From: Nostoc parmelioides FACHB-3921 | Lineage (GTDB): Bacteria; Cyanobacteriota; Cyanobacteriia; Cyanobacteriales; Nostocaceae | Reading direction: 5' to 3' | NCBI RefSeq assembly: GCF_014696625.1 | Contig: NZ_JACJQL010000020.1 | Span: forward strand, 1-64,000 | Length of the DNA: 64,000 bases | Shown here: piece after piece, positions 52,065 to 62,328 of the stretch | How positions within the stretch are numbered: the first letter of the stretch is position 1 | Layout: the number at the start of each line of letters is the position of its first letter | The notes under the pieces: generated by a model | Seen by the model: the letters and a program-made list of their open reading frames with translations, nothing else | What the model was told of the DNA's origin: nothing | The model's database searches: none | Translations under genes and position numbers: made by a program

Positions 52065-54299
52065 ATGTTCAAAACTGCAAAATCACGACAAGAATTACTG
52101 AAATTCAACCTCTTTGGATTTCGACTCTCATTTCAAAAGATGAAGATATCGATGCGCCGCGCCGCCCTTTTCGCGATCGCGCTACTCTTTACCACCCATT
52201 TTGCCTCCGCTTGCTCGGAGTCTACAACCATAGTGCATACAACCAATTATCCCCAAACCAGGCGAGTCAATGTTGTTGAAGAACACTTCGGACAGGCGAT
52301 CGCCGACCCCTATCGCTGGCTGGAAAACGATGTTCGCAACGATAAGGAAGTCGCTGCCTGGGTCGAATCGCAGAATAAAGTCACCAACAGTTATCTCGAT
52401 AAGCTGCCAGGTAGAGATATCTTCAAGGATCGACTCAAGCAGTTGTACAACTATGAGCAATTTTCTATTCCGGTCAAACAGGGTGGACGGTATTTCTACC
52501 TCTATAATTCTGGACTTCAGAACCAACCAGTTCTCTATGTCCGGGACAGCGTGGATGGCGTAGGGCGCGTGCTAATCGATCCCAACCGTTGGGCAAAGGA
52601 CGGGGCAACTGCGCTAGCTGAATGGTCAGCATCCGACGACGGTAAGCGCGTGGTTTATGCGGTGCAGGATAGCGGCAGCGACTGGCGCACGATTCGGGTA
52701 CTGGACGTGAACACGGGTAAGGTACTCGACGATGAAGTCAAATGGGTGAGGTTCAGCCCCACCATCGCATGGGCTAAGGACGGCTCCGGCTTTTTCTACG
52801 CTCGTTTCCCTGAACCGAAGCAGGGAACCGAATCGCAAGCAAGCGTAGCCAACCATGCCATCTATTTTCATGCGATCGGCACGCCCCAAGCACAGGATCG
52901 GCTGGTTTATGCAACTCCAGATCAGCCAACCCTGGGGCATTACTTGAGCATCACCGAAGACGGGCGTTACATCGTGATCGTTTCCACGCCCGCTTCGATC
53001 GGCAACAAACTGACTGTGGTGGATCTCCAGAGCGCCGACTGGAAACCCCGCAAGCTGGTCGATAATCTTGACGATCAATGGAGCGTCATTGGCAATGTGG
53101 GGACGAAATTCTTCCTCAGAACCACCCAGGACGCTCCGCGCTTGAAGGTGGTAACGATGGACATTGCCTCTGCCGATCCGGTGATCACGGATGTGGTGCC
53201 GGAGCAGGATTCGGTTCTGGGCAATGCGTCGCTGGTCAGTGGACGGCTGCTAATCTCCACGCGGGTTGATGTGAAGACGGAGGTTCGACGCTACACGCTG
53301 GATGGCAAGCCTGATGGTATGGTGAAGCTGCCGGGTATCGGCACCGCTGGCGGTTTTAAGAGCGACCCGGATGACTCAGAAACCTTCTTCATCTTCACTA
53401 GCTTCAACACTCCAGGCGTAATCTATCGATACGATGTCGCCAGCAACAAGGCGCAGGTGTGGGCAAAACCCAAGGTGGCGATCGATCTCAATCGGATCGC
53501 AGTCGAACAGAGGTTCTACAAGTCGAAGGATGGCACCCGCATCCCCATGTTTATCGTCCGGCGCAAGGATGTGACCGTAGCCGCACCGACCCTACTCTAT
53601 GCCTATGGAGGCTTTGGCATCCCCATCCTTCCTGAGTTCTTGCCAGCGCCACTGGGGTGGGTCGAACAGGGCGGAGTATATGCGATCGCTAACATTCGCG
53701 GCGGCTCCGAATATGGCAAGGCATGGCACGAAGCGGGTCGTCGTCAGAAGAAGCAGAACGTCTTCGATGATTTCATCGCAGCTGCCGAGTACCTGAAGGC
53801 GCAGGGAATCACGCCCCAAAATGGCTTGGCGATTCAGGGCGGATCGAATGGCGGACTCCTTATCGGTGCAGTGGTCAATCAACGACCGGATCTGTTCGCC
53901 GCTACGTTACCCCAGGTTGGTGTCATGGATATGCTCCGCTTCGACCAGTTCACAGGCGGGAAATTATGGCTAGACGAATATGGGTCTCCGGCACAGGAAG
54001 CGGATTTCCGTAACCTCTTGAAATATTCGCCTTATCACAACATCCAGTCCGGCAAGGCTTATCCTGCGATCCTCGCCACCACTGCCGACACGGACGATCG
54101 CGTGGTGCCGGGACACACCTTCAAATATGTCGCCGCACTCCAGGCGGCGGATATCGGTGACAAGCCGCACCTTGTCCGCATCGAGACACGGGCGGGACAT
54201 GGAGCGGGCAAGCCCACGGACAAGATCATTGAGGAAACGGCGGATATGTGGGCTTTTGCCGCTCATTGGACGAGGCTGGATGTGAAGCCAGCAAAGTGA
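52065..54299 (+). CDS. Prolyl oligopeptidase family serine peptidase (S9A)
   Basis: 744 residues from ATG 52065; a start at ATG 52152 would place the signal peptide (RRAALFAIALLFTT to SACS, lipobox-like) at the N-terminus and is more natural. An N-terminal propeller begins DPYRWLENDVRNDKEVAAWV. The catalytic domain has the nucleophile in GGSNGG (near 593), Asp in TDDRV (near 677) and His in GHGAGK (near 711). It cuts proline-containing peptides and is probably exported. The DNA is clearly richer in G+C than flanking genes and the sequence looks proteobacterial, so transfer is likely. Confidence 0.88.
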   Translation: MFKTAKSRQELLKFNLFGFRLSFQKMKISMRRAALFAIALLFTTHFASACSESTTIVHTTNYPQTRRVNVVEEHFGQAIADPYRWLENDVRNDKEVAAWVESQNKVTNSYLDKLPGRDIFKDRLKQLYNYEQFSIPVKQGGRYFYLYNSGLQNQPVLYVRDSVDGVGRVLIDPNRWAKDGATALAEWSASDDGKRVVYAVQDSGSDWRTIRVLDVNTGKVLDDEVKWVRFSPTIAWAKDGSGFFYARFPEPKQGTESQASVANHAIYFHAIGTPQAQDRLVYATPDQPTLGHYLSITEDGRYIVIVSTPASIGNKLTVVDLQSADWKPRKLVDNLDDQWSVIGNVGTKFFLRTTQDAPRLKVVTMDIASADPVITDVVPEQDSVLGNASLVSGRLLISTRVDVKTEVRRYTLDGKPDGMVKLPGIGTAGGFKSDPDDSETFFIFTSFNTPGVIYRYDVASNKAQVWAKPKVAIDLNRIAVEQRFYKSKDGTRIPMFIVRRKDVTVAAPTLLYAYGGFGIPILPEFLPAPLGWVEQGGVYAIANIRGGSEYGKAWHEAGRRQKKQNVFDDFIAAAEYLKAQGITPQNGLAIQGGSNGGLLIGAVVNQRPDLFAATLPQVGVMDMLRFDQFTGGKLWLDEYGSPAQEADFRNLLKYSPYHNIQSGKAYPAILATTADTDDRVVPGHTFKYVAALQAADIGDKPHLVRIETRAGHGAGKPTDKIIEETADMWAFAAHWTRLDVKPAK

Positions 54300-54411
54300 T
54301 CGCGTCAAACAAATCAACATCCGTCGAACTAATCGAGGAAGCATAACGCCTCACACCACTCTATTTCCGTCAATGTGTAAGTCCTAACAAACTAATTTAT
54401 AGTCTGCGCTT

Positions 54412-54543
54412 TGGTGGGGTCATCGATGACCCCGTTGATACCTGAAGCCATCAACAACTAGCTCGAAGAAGTTTATCCCCATGTCTCACATTTCTTCTAA
54501 CCACAAGCGAGATCGTGGCCTATCCACCTACATTTTAGTCTAG
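54412..54543 (+). pseudogene. Decayed TetR 3' end and MFS-like start
   Basis: 54412-54446 resembles the end of the TetR gene at 48460-48496 (GGVIDDPVDT then stop, against GGAVGDPVEP). At 54481 a 20-codon frame opens MSHISSNHKRDRGLSTYILV and stops. The arrangement matches 48460-48712, so a second decayed copy of a TetR-exporter cassette is likely. Confidence 0.4.
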
Positions 54544-54776
54544 TGGTCTGCCAAGAGAACTTTGCAAGGTTAATAGCAGCAAAAAAATCTCTTTCTCCCC
54601 TGCTCCCTCTGCTTCCCCTGCTTGCCCTAGCCCAGCAATTTTGGGTTGGTGAACTACTAGACACGCCACTACTGATTGCTTGTCAACCAAAAAAAATTAC
54701 ACCAAGTTTAAGAAATCAGACTTAAGGCAGTTGAAGTGATAGCGTATATGATTAGTTGCCCAGAAGGGCGCAAATT

Positions 54777-56849
54777 ATGAAAAGCTTTTCATCTCTGTTT
54801 GGTAAGACTAAAAAAAATAAATTAGCTCTCTTTACAACTCCATTAATAGCTGCACTGGCCTTAGCTGGGGGAATTAATTCTGCTCACGCCACTAACATAA
54901 AAACAGCCACGGCTACAGAAATTACTTCAGCGTCAGTCCGATTAGAACCGACAAAGCCAGCTATTGTTCAGTATCAGGCGGCGGCGGTTGATCCTTTTGT
55001 ACTAATTCCCATCGTGCTAATCGGCGGTCTAGTAATATTTGTTCCCTTGTTTTTTGGTGGTTTAGTTGTTATTGGTGAACGTGAGGTTGGTATCGTTGTC
55101 AGAAAATTTACGTTTTCTGGAAAGGGTTTACCTGCTGGACAGTTGATAGCCCTCAATGGTGAAGCAGGTTTACAAGCAGATACCCTCGCCCCTGGTTGGC
55201 ATTGGGGTTACTGGCCTTGGCAGTATTCTGTACGCAAAGAATCTGTAGTTGTTGTGCCTCAAGGTGAAATCGCCGTTATTGTCGCGGCTGATGGTGCATC
55301 AAACCCGCCAGAGCGGATTTTAGGTAAAATCGTCGATTGTGATAACTTCCAAGATGCCCGAAAATTCCTGACGAATGGTGGTGAAAAAGGACGGCAAATG
55401 GGATTTCTCACGGCAGGTACTTACCGCATTAATACTGCCCTGTTTAAAATTATCATGGCAGCAAACGCTAGTAGCCACGGTATGAGTCCCGAACAGTTAC
55501 GGGTGTATACAGTTGCCTCTGACAAGGTAGGTGTTGTCACAACTCTAGATGGGATGCCTATCACTGTGGGTGAAATTGCTGGGCCAGTAATTACTGGACA
55601 TGATAATTTCCAAAACGGTCAAAAATTTCTAGATGGCGGCGGACGTAGGGGTTTACAAGAGCAAATTTTGCTTTCTGGTTCTTGGAACTTAAACCCTTGG
55701 TTTGTAAATGTTGAGCAAGTGCCAATGACGGAAATTCCCATTGGTTATGTGGGTGTGGTGATTTCCTTCGTCGGTAAAGCCCAAGAAGATGTAAGTGGTG
55801 CAGCTTTCACCCACGGTAACTTGGTAAATCCTGGTCATAAGGGGGTATGGGTTGAGCCGTTGTATCCGGGTAAGCACCCACTTAACACCCGCATTATGAA
55901 AGTGGAGTTAGTGCCGACTACTAATATAGTGTTGAACTGGTCAGGACGGACTGAACGCCATAAATATGATGCCAATTTAGAGGCTTTGACCGTGCGTTCT
56001 AAAGATGGGTTTGCCTTCGATTTGGAAGTTTCGCAAATCATCCATGTCGGGGCTTTGGATGCGCCTAAGGTAATTTCTCGCGTTGGTTCTATGCAAAACT
56101 TGGTTGATAACGTCCTAGAACCCAGTATTGGCAACTATTTCCGCAACTCGGCACAAGATTACACAGTGCTAGACTTCTTAAATGCCCGGAGTGAACGGCA
56201 AGTAGAGGCATCTGAATATATCAAGGCAGCATTGCGGGCTTATGATGTGCAAGCAATTGATACCTTGATTGGAGATATTCAGCCACCGGCCTCGTTGATG
56301 CAGACACAAACAGACCGGAAAATCGCTGAGGAAGAGCGCAAAACCTATGAGGTTCAGCAGATGGCGCAAACACAACGCCAAAAACTGGTGCGAGAAACAG
56401 CCTTGGCTGATATTCAACAAGAAATGGTCAAATCTGAACAGAGTGTGGACATTGCGGAACTGAAAGCCCAAGCCCAAGTTAAGCAGGCGAACGGTGAAGC
56501 CGAAGCGACAAAACTCAGGGCAATGGCTGAGGCTGAAGGTATTCGGGCAACAGGTAACGCGAAAGCGGAGACTTACCACACTGGTGTTAACGCTTTGGGT
56601 ACGCAAGGTTATACGGCAATGCAGATGATGCAGATTATCGGCGATCGCAATGTCCGTTTAATTCCTGATATCTTGGTTGGTGGTAGTAATGGCAGTACTA
56701 ATGGCTTAGTTGATGGCTTGCTGTCCATGATTTTGTGGAATCAGGCTAATAAAACAGGTGAAGTTACGCCACCACTACCAACTACAACCCCGCCATTGTC
56801 ACAAAATGGTAATTCTCAGTTGGTTGTAGAGTTGCCTCAAGATAAGTAA
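54777..56849 (+). CDS. Flotillin-like SPFH-domain membrane protein
   Basis: 690 residues from ATG 54777; a TTG at 54756 is unlikely. An N-terminal signal-like segment ends near HATN. A strong membrane segment follows (VLIPIVLIGGLVIFVPLFFGG, about 75-97), then SPFH domain sequence starting GEREVGIVVRKF. A long helical region rich in Glu, Ala and Gln (about 490-590; EEERKTYEVQQMAQTQRQK, KLRAMAEAEGIRA) resembles the flotillin domain. Such proteins organise membrane microdomains. It is a single gene facing a convergent terminator. Confidence 0.85.
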   Translation: MKSFSSLFGKTKKNKLALFTTPLIAALALAGGINSAHATNIKTATATEITSASVRLEPTKPAIVQYQAAAVDPFVLIPIVLIGGLVIFVPLFFGGLVVIGEREVGIVVRKFTFSGKGLPAGQLIALNGEAGLQADTLAPGWHWGYWPWQYSVRKESVVVVPQGEIAVIVAADGASNPPERILGKIVDCDNFQDARKFLTNGGEKGRQMGFLTAGTYRINTALFKIIMAANASSHGMSPEQLRVYTVASDKVGVVTTLDGMPITVGEIAGPVITGHDNFQNGQKFLDGGGRRGLQEQILLSGSWNLNPWFVNVEQVPMTEIPIGYVGVVISFVGKAQEDVSGAAFTHGNLVNPGHKGVWVEPLYPGKHPLNTRIMKVELVPTTNIVLNWSGRTERHKYDANLEALTVRSKDGFAFDLEVSQIIHVGALDAPKVISRVGSMQNLVDNVLEPSIGNYFRNSAQDYTVLDFLNARSERQVEASEYIKAALRAYDVQAIDTLIGDIQPPASLMQTQTDRKIAEEERKTYEVQQMAQTQRQKLVRETALADIQQEMVKSEQSVDIAELKAQAQVKQANGEAEATKLRAMAEAEGIRATGNAKAETYHTGVNALGTQGYTAMQMMQIIGDRNVRLIPDILVGGSNGSTNGLVDGLLSMILWNQANKTGEVTPPLPTTTPPLSQNGNSQLVVELPQDK

Positions 56850-56899
56850 GTCGGCGTAAATAAGCTAATGCGCGCCTAAATTGCATAACTACTAATAAG

Positions 56900-56931
56900 G
56901 ACTGTTAACTGTTGACTGTTGACTGTTAACG
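56900..56931 (+). repeat. TGTTGAC heptad repeat between convergent genes
   Basis: Four units of the complement of the CAGTCAA family, flanked by GTTAAC inverted ends. Confidence 0.8.
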
Positions 56932-57017
56932 GTCTACAGCCTTCATGATGGATTATACAACTTAAAAGCAGAATAGCTTATTTAGCTGTTCTTGATTGAG
57001 GCGATTTTTACGTTCTT

Positions 57018-57046
57018 ACCCTGCTGCGAAAGTGACGAAGCAGGGT
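57018..57046. terminator. Hairpin between convergent flotillin and SDR genes
   Basis: ACCCTGCT pairs with AGCAGGGT around a 13-nt loop, immediately after the SDR stop on the opposite strand. It may serve both genes; T-runs are weak. Confidence 0.55.
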
Positions 57047-57049
57047 TAT

Positions 57050-58060
57050 TCAACTACGCTTAAGAGCTTGGGCTGTTAGTAAAGCTAATACTGTACCGGC
57101 GGCGATCGCACTCCATTGTAATGGTGGATTCTGTTCTAGAAAATCGGAAATGCTAGGGATTACGAAGTTGCTGTAGTCGCCATCCACTCTGTCGTGTTCT
57201 GGGACTGGTTGGTAAAAGTTATTTGCTTCATTTTCAGATTTGGGTTCGCCAGAAATACGTTGAGATTGGAAGCCAACTAAGAGTAACAATGAATCTGTTA
57301 ACGCTGGTGAGATGCGATGTAATAAATCCAATATCTTAGCTACATCTCCGACTAATAAATCACGGGTTGGGTGTTCGGCTGCATGAAGAATGGCGTTAGC
57401 TACTAACCTGGGATCATAATATGGTGGTGTTCCGGAAGGTTTGACACCTAACTTTGTTAAACCGTTATTCCAGAAAGGGGTGTTGATGACGGCTGGTTTA
57501 ATACTGGTAACGCTAATTGGCCATTTATCATGTATCAATTCCAGGCGCATAGCATCGATAAAACCGTCTACTCCATGTTTTGATGAGGAATATGCACTCT
57601 GGTATGGTAGCGATCGCCTAGCTTCCATTGAAGATATGTGAATCAATGCACCCCGTCCCTCACGCTTCAAATGGGGGAGTGCGGCCATTGCACCGTATAC
57701 CTGCCCCATCAGGTTAACATCGATGACGTGTTTAAATTCTTCTGGTGTAATATCATCGAAATTGGCAAACAGTCCAATCGCTGGGACGTGTACCCAAGTA
57801 TCGAGTCTACCGTACACCTCTACAGTTTTATCAGCGATCGCCTTAACTTGCTCAAATTTTTCTACGTTGGCAACTACAGCAATTGCTTCACCACCACAGT
57901 CTGTAATCTCTTTCACCAATGACTCTAACCCTGATTGGCTACGGGCAGAAACAACAACCTTAGCCCCATGTTGAGCAAAGCGAATAGCAGCTTCTCGTCC
58001 AATCCCGCTAGCAGCTCCAACGACGGAAACAACCTGCTGATTAATTGGTTTCAGTTGCAT
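57050..58060 (-). CDS. Short-chain dehydrogenase/reductase with C-terminal membrane tail
   Basis: 336 residues. Classical SDR: the nucleotide motif GAASGIG (15-21), Ser in HISSME (143-144) and YSSSK (157-161). Beyond the roughly 250-residue core is an extension ending in a hydrophobic helix (AIAAGTVLALLTAQAL), so it may be membrane-anchored. Substrate unknown. The NNAG motif is replaced by VPAIG. Whether it is linked with the response-regulator gene upstream on the same strand is unclear, as the gap is 351 bp. Confidence 0.85.
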   Translation of the reverse strand: MQLKPINQQVVSVVGAASGIGREAAIRFAQHGAKVVVSARSQSGLESLVKEITDCGGEAIAVVANVEKFEQVKAIADKTVEVYGRLDTWVHVPAIGLFANFDDITPEEFKHVIDVNLMGQVYGAMAALPHLKREGRGALIHISSMEARRSLPYQSAYSSSKHGVDGFIDAMRLELIHDKWPISVTSIKPAVINTPFWNNGLTKLGVKPSGTPPYYDPRLVANAILHAAEHPTRDLLVGDVAKILDLLHRISPALTDSLLLLVGFQSQRISGEPKSENEANNFYQPVPEHDRVDGDYSNFVIPSISDFLEQNPPLQWSAIAAGTVLALLTAQALKRS

Positions 58061-58411
58061 ACATATTACTCCTTTTAGTGAGTCTAAAGTTAGTTGTTAT
58101 TGAGTAGTTAAAAACCAATTTTTCAGCATATACTAGGGAGCGCATCAATACTGCTGTTACAAATTTCATTCAGCAGTTAGCTTGAATATAAAAAAGTTCA
58201 CAAATTCAATCTAAAGGTAATATTTTGTTAATTAATCTATCAAAAGAGGGGGATAAATCTAATTCTTACTTTACTTTAGAAGTAAGTTCAAAAATTAAAA
58301 TTTATTCCCACAATTTGTGATTTATAACATATAAAATAATCGAGCATTTGCGTTGATTTGTCGAGGCTGGAGGCTTTATACGTAATTTTTTCTTCATACT
58401 ACGTAGCGGCT
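58061..58411. other. Gap upstream of the SDR gene
   Basis: A+T-rich, without an ORF or repeat I can support. It probably holds the SDR promoter and the end of the response-regulator transcript. Confidence 0.4.
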
Positions 58412-59242
58412 TTAAACTCTCGCTAATTCTTCCTTATTTTTAGAACATAATCGCCAAGCATGGGGAGGTAAGCCGTGATGTTGGCGAAATTGCCGGGAGA
58501 AATGACAAACGTGTTGATAACCTAATAATCTGGAAATTTGCTCTACTGTTTCATCGCTATTTTGAAGTAAACGACGAGCTTCCGCCATCCGACGTTTGAC
58601 AATCCAGTTATTGATAGTATCCCCTGTCTGTTTGGCTACGCGGTTAGTCAAATAAGCAGGGGAATAACCCACCGCAGCAGCTACATCACACAGAGTAATT
58701 CCTTGGTGAAAATAAGCTTCAATGAAGTCGAAAACTTCTTTTAACTGAGGAACGGCCGGAAAAATAGATGGAGAATCAGGAGGAGTTTTTTGTACAGCAG
58801 TGGGTGTAGAGGCTGGTTTTGCAGTTTTCTGAAGGAGATGATTACACCAGTTCTGCACAGAGGCTTGCTTGCGTAAACGGGTGGCGATCGCTTTGAGTAA
58901 TTCGTCTAGAGTAGATGGTTTGGTAATATAATCATCAGCACCCAATTCCATACCCTTACGAACGTCTCCCCTCCTATCGCTAGCAGTCAGAAAAATGAAG
59001 GGAATACCTGCTGTTAAAGAGTCTTGGCGTAATATGCTGAGAACACCATAACCATCCATCTGAGGCATCATGATATCGCAAATAATTATATCTGGCAGAT
59101 GTTTTTGTGCCTTTTGAACGCCCACCGCACCATTTTCAGCACCTATGACATCAAACCCTTCAATTTTCAGTCCCTTTAAGTAGAGATTGCGGGTAACTGT
59201 ATCATCTTCAATGACCAGAATTGTATTTAATGATTCCTGCAT
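58412..59242 (-). CDS. Response regulator with AraC-type DNA-binding domain
   Basis: 276 residues from the ATG complementary to 59242; a 16-residue longer start exists at 59290. The N-terminal receiver domain has acidic pocket EDD (12-14), phospho-acceptor Asp 56 in CDIMMPQMDG, and the conserved Lys in YITKPST. The C-terminal AraC/XylS domain (about 175-270) has two helix-turn-helix motifs (LCDVAAAVGYSPAYLTNRV and EQISRLLGYQHVCHFSRQF). It is directly downstream of the kinase gene and the pair diverges from scyA. In Nostoc punctiforme an equivalent pair controls scytonemin genes in response to UV. Confidence 0.88.
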   Translation of the reverse strand: MQESLNTILVIEDDTVTRNLYLKGLKIEGFDVIGAENGAVGVQKAQKHLPDIIICDIMMPQMDGYGVLSILRQDSLTAGIPFIFLTASDRRGDVRKGMELGADDYITKPSTLDELLKAIATRLRKQASVQNWCNHLLQKTAKPASTPTAVQKTPPDSPSIFPAVPQLKEVFDFIEAYFHQGITLCDVAAAVGYSPAYLTNRVAKQTGDTINNWIVKRRMAEARRLLQNSDETVEQISRLLGYQHVCHFSRQFRQHHGLPPHAWRLCSKNKEELARV

Positions 59243-59372
59243 TGTTTTTCCATAAATATAAGTTTGGTTCTTACCAATCTCTGCGTTCATAATTCAGCAG
59301 AGTCTATTTATTCCAACTGATAAACGTTAAGTTACAGAAATTTAACATTTATAACTTGGAGCAAATGAGGTT

Positions 59373-61286
59373 CTATATCTTGTGTGGCAGCACTACAGTA
59401 AATGTCGTACCTACGCCAACTTTACTTTCTACTGTAACCTGACCACCGTGTAAATCTACCAGAGTTTTCACAATCGATAACCCCAGTCCAGTCCCAGGAA
59501 TATTATCAACATTATTGCCTCGGTAAAACGGTTCAAAAAGTCGTTTTTGGTCTAATGTGGAAATTCCAATTCCATCATCTTTAACCTGAAAAATTATTTT
59601 ATCATTATTACCTAAAAGCCTCAGTTCTACCATACTCCCAAAGGGAGAATACTTAATTGCATTATCAAGCAAATTCTTGAGAATCGAATCTAATATATTT
59701 TTATCCATCCAAACTGTTAGATATTCAGTCTGGCTAATAAAATTAATATAATTAGGAAAATTTGCCATCTGCATTTGTGAAATTACATCTTTGCAAAACT
59801 CCACTAGTTCAAATCGACTAGGCTCAAATTTAAGTTTAGCTGCTTCTGTTTTAGCAAAGAGCAACATATCATCCAACATCTGGTTGAGTTGTTGAATAGA
59901 TAATTGCACTTGATCGAGTAATGGTTGTATCGTCTCTTCTGTCTGTGCATTAAGATATCGCTTGAGCAAGCTATTGGAAAAAGAGACGATATTTAACGGA
60001 TTACGGAATTGATGACACACCATAGAAAGGAAACTTGCTCTTAATTCACCGAGATGTTTTGCTTGGTCTAAAGCCTGAGTAAGCTCTGATTCTGCTTGTT
60101 TATAATCGGTAATATCAATAGCCGTAATCATTTCTACAGATTTACCTTGAAAATCTATCGTGCTATCCAGTATTGTGACTGCACAAGATAACCAACGCTC
60201 TGCACCATTTTTGGTTAAAATACTGATTTCTTGATACTCAAAGTTAGTGGAGGGAGCCGAATTACGTATCTGTCTACCTTTTCTATATTTGATGAGTCGC
60301 CGTATATCGAACCCATTGAGAAGTTCGGTTCTCGTGTAGCCTGTAAGTACCTCTACAGCAGGATTCACATAACAAAACTGTGTATCTTGAACTAGAAAAG
60401 TGCTAGCATCGCTAGTTTCCGCTAAAGCTCGAAACCTAGCTTCATTTAGTCTTAATGCTTCCTCTGTTTGCTTAGATTCAGTAATGTCCCAAATGCTCCA
60501 GACTCTACCAATTATTTTTTTTCCCAGCCACTGCGGTTGAGAATAGTGAGCAAAAACCCTACCGTCTTTCAATTCCAAAACATCATAACTCTCAGTATTA
60601 GACGTACTAGAAACTGCCCAAATAAGTCGATTAAATGTCTCAGGGTCTTTCATCTGGCTCTCAAAAAAAGCTTTACAGCGAGGGCATTTCTTAGACAATA
60701 TTAGTTGCTGGGGTATCTTCCACATCTCAGCAAACTTTTGATTATAATTGAGAATATCGCCTTCAAAATTAATCGCCACAATGCCGATCGCAGTAGATTC
60801 GAGAGTCGAGCTAAGTAAAGATAGAGAAGTTTCTAAATAAACTTCTTTCTTCTTGAGTTCATAAACTTCTTGCTGCAATTTATTATTGGCATCCCTTAAT
60901 TCATTAATCCACTTCTGCACGCTTAATTCTACGATTTCATGACTTTTTTCTCGCACAAAAACACAGCAAAATCGCCTCCCTTGCTCTTCTAAAAATGTCA
61001 AGGACATTTCTACTAAAAATATCCTTCCACTCTGAGAACGATATCTAGTTTTAAATGTACAGTTATCCTTGCATCTGATTTCATCCCAATCATGTAACGT
61101 AAAATCTATATCTATACTGTGCAGATTCATCGCTAATAACTGTTCACGAGAATATTCAGTCATACGACAAGTTGCATCATTGACATATAGAAACTGCCAA
61201 TTGTCTCCCAAACAAAAGGATGCTTCTACGGCATTGTTGATCAGGTAATGGGCAAATTTAAACTCTAATTCTGACTGTATATTCAT
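59373..61286 (-). CDS. PAS-domain sensor histidine kinase
   Basis: 637 residues with no obvious membrane segment, so probably cytosolic. It has about three PAS-type domains (NAVEASFCLGDNWQFLYVND near 15; LLSSTLESTAIGIVAINFEG near 160; RFRALAETSDASTFLVQD near 285). HisKA has His 425 in MVCHQFRNPLN, followed by a HATPase domain with NLLDNAIKYSP, DDGIGI and GTGLGLSIVK. It is co-directional with the response regulator 82-130 bp downstream and diverges from scyA. It would sense light, redox or UV stress through the PAS domains; the ligand is unknown. Confidence 0.9.
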   Translation of the reverse strand: MNIQSELEFKFAHYLINNAVEASFCLGDNWQFLYVNDATCRMTEYSREQLLAMNLHSIDIDFTLHDWDEIRCKDNCTFKTRYRSQSGRIFLVEMSLTFLEEQGRRFCCVFVREKSHEIVELSVQKWINELRDANNKLQQEVYELKKKEVYLETSLSLLSSTLESTAIGIVAINFEGDILNYNQKFAEMWKIPQQLILSKKCPRCKAFFESQMKDPETFNRLIWAVSSTSNTESYDVLELKDGRVFAHYSQPQWLGKKIIGRVWSIWDITESKQTEEALRLNEARFRALAETSDASTFLVQDTQFCYVNPAVEVLTGYTRTELLNGFDIRRLIKYRKGRQIRNSAPSTNFEYQEISILTKNGAERWLSCAVTILDSTIDFQGKSVEMITAIDITDYKQAESELTQALDQAKHLGELRASFLSMVCHQFRNPLNIVSFSNSLLKRYLNAQTEETIQPLLDQVQLSIQQLNQMLDDMLLFAKTEAAKLKFEPSRFELVEFCKDVISQMQMANFPNYINFISQTEYLTVWMDKNILDSILKNLLDNAIKYSPFGSMVELRLLGNNDKIIFQVKDDGIGISTLDQKRLFEPFYRGNNVDNIPGTGLGLSIVKTLVDLHGGQVTVESKVGVGTTFTVVLPHKI

Positions 61287-62328
61287 TACTTGCTGTAACT
61301 CCCAAAAAATCTCCTATTTTTACTTATTTCCATAAAAAAAATAAATTTTTGATTGAATTTGTCGTGAAATTAGCTATCTTTTATAGGATTTATACTTGAC
61401 TTTTAATTTAAATATAGAATTCCTCTATAATGTGGTGATTTACACCTAGAAATGTACCAATAGTTTCTTTATATAATCAAAGTCTAATATATAACTTTTG
61501 TAGCCATAAAAACTTAATGATTTCTGTATTATTCATTTCTTTATAACCTATCAACCACGATCTGCTTATATGAGTAAATAAATTACTAAACTTACATATT
61601 CTTGTTTTTCCTCAACTTATAAGTCTTTACTCCTTAATTAATTCTCTTAATTATTCTTAAACTACTCACTCAGGAATCTAATATGGATGTATCAGTTCCT
61701 TCATCTGTCGTTAGAGATACATTAATGACCAGTATTTCTCAGCCTGTTTAAAAACCATCTATCAGAAGATATAGATTTGATTTTTATAGTGCTTACAAGC
61801 ATTACTTACTCCGCAAGAGAGATGAACTCAATGGTCAGAATGACTTTGCCCATCAACAAAAGTTAGCTTTTCTTGTGGAGTTGTACGAACAACGAGTTCG
61901 ATTTATATCAAAATAGACTGGCAATACTACGGTGAGTTCACAACAAACATTTGCGCTTGATGTTGATAAGTAATTAATTGTTTCATTAAAGTTAATGTGA
62001 CATAACTTAACAAATAGCGCAAGATATCCACAATACTTGCTGGATTTTTGGAGCAAAGGATGGTTATTTACAGGAGTGCGAAAGAATTGGTAACTGTAAT
62101 CAAAAGATTTTTCATTGCAAACAGTTATTGATTTCCCGTACTCTAGTCTCCATAAGTACCGATTTGTGTTTTAAAAAGTTTTTCTGCTGGGCAATTCAAG
62201 CTGCACTATAACCTCTACTACTGATTTGTCCCAACTTTGTCAACATTATATGCAACAAGTTTCTTAAGGTTAGATAGCTAAGTGTAGTCTAGAGAGCCTT
62301 GTGCAAGTTCTGGAATTAAGTGAAAGCA
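61287..62328. other. Divergent control region between kinase gene and scyA
   Basis: 1 kb of A+T-rich DNA expected to hold promoters for both directions, including the site of the AraC-type regulator. I see no clear palindromic operator by eye. It contains the interrupted ORF at 61683. Confidence 0.5.
61683..61916 (+). pseudogene. Short ORF interrupted by an in-frame TAA
   Basis: ATG 61683 opens a 22-codon frame (MDVSVPSSVVRDTLMTS) that stops at TAA 61749-61751. The same frame continues for 54 codons of protein-like sequence (RRYRFDFYSAYKHYLLRKRD, then HQQKLAFLVELYEQRVRF) to TAG 61914. Without the stop it would encode a 77-residue basic protein. I do not recognise it. It may be a decayed gene, a recent mutation or a sequencing error. 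Confidence 0.45.

Noticed and set aside
54543..54725. 60-codon ORF before the flotillin gene
   Set aside because: Its middle is a CCCCTGCT-type dispersed repeat; there is no ribosome site and no protein-like pattern.
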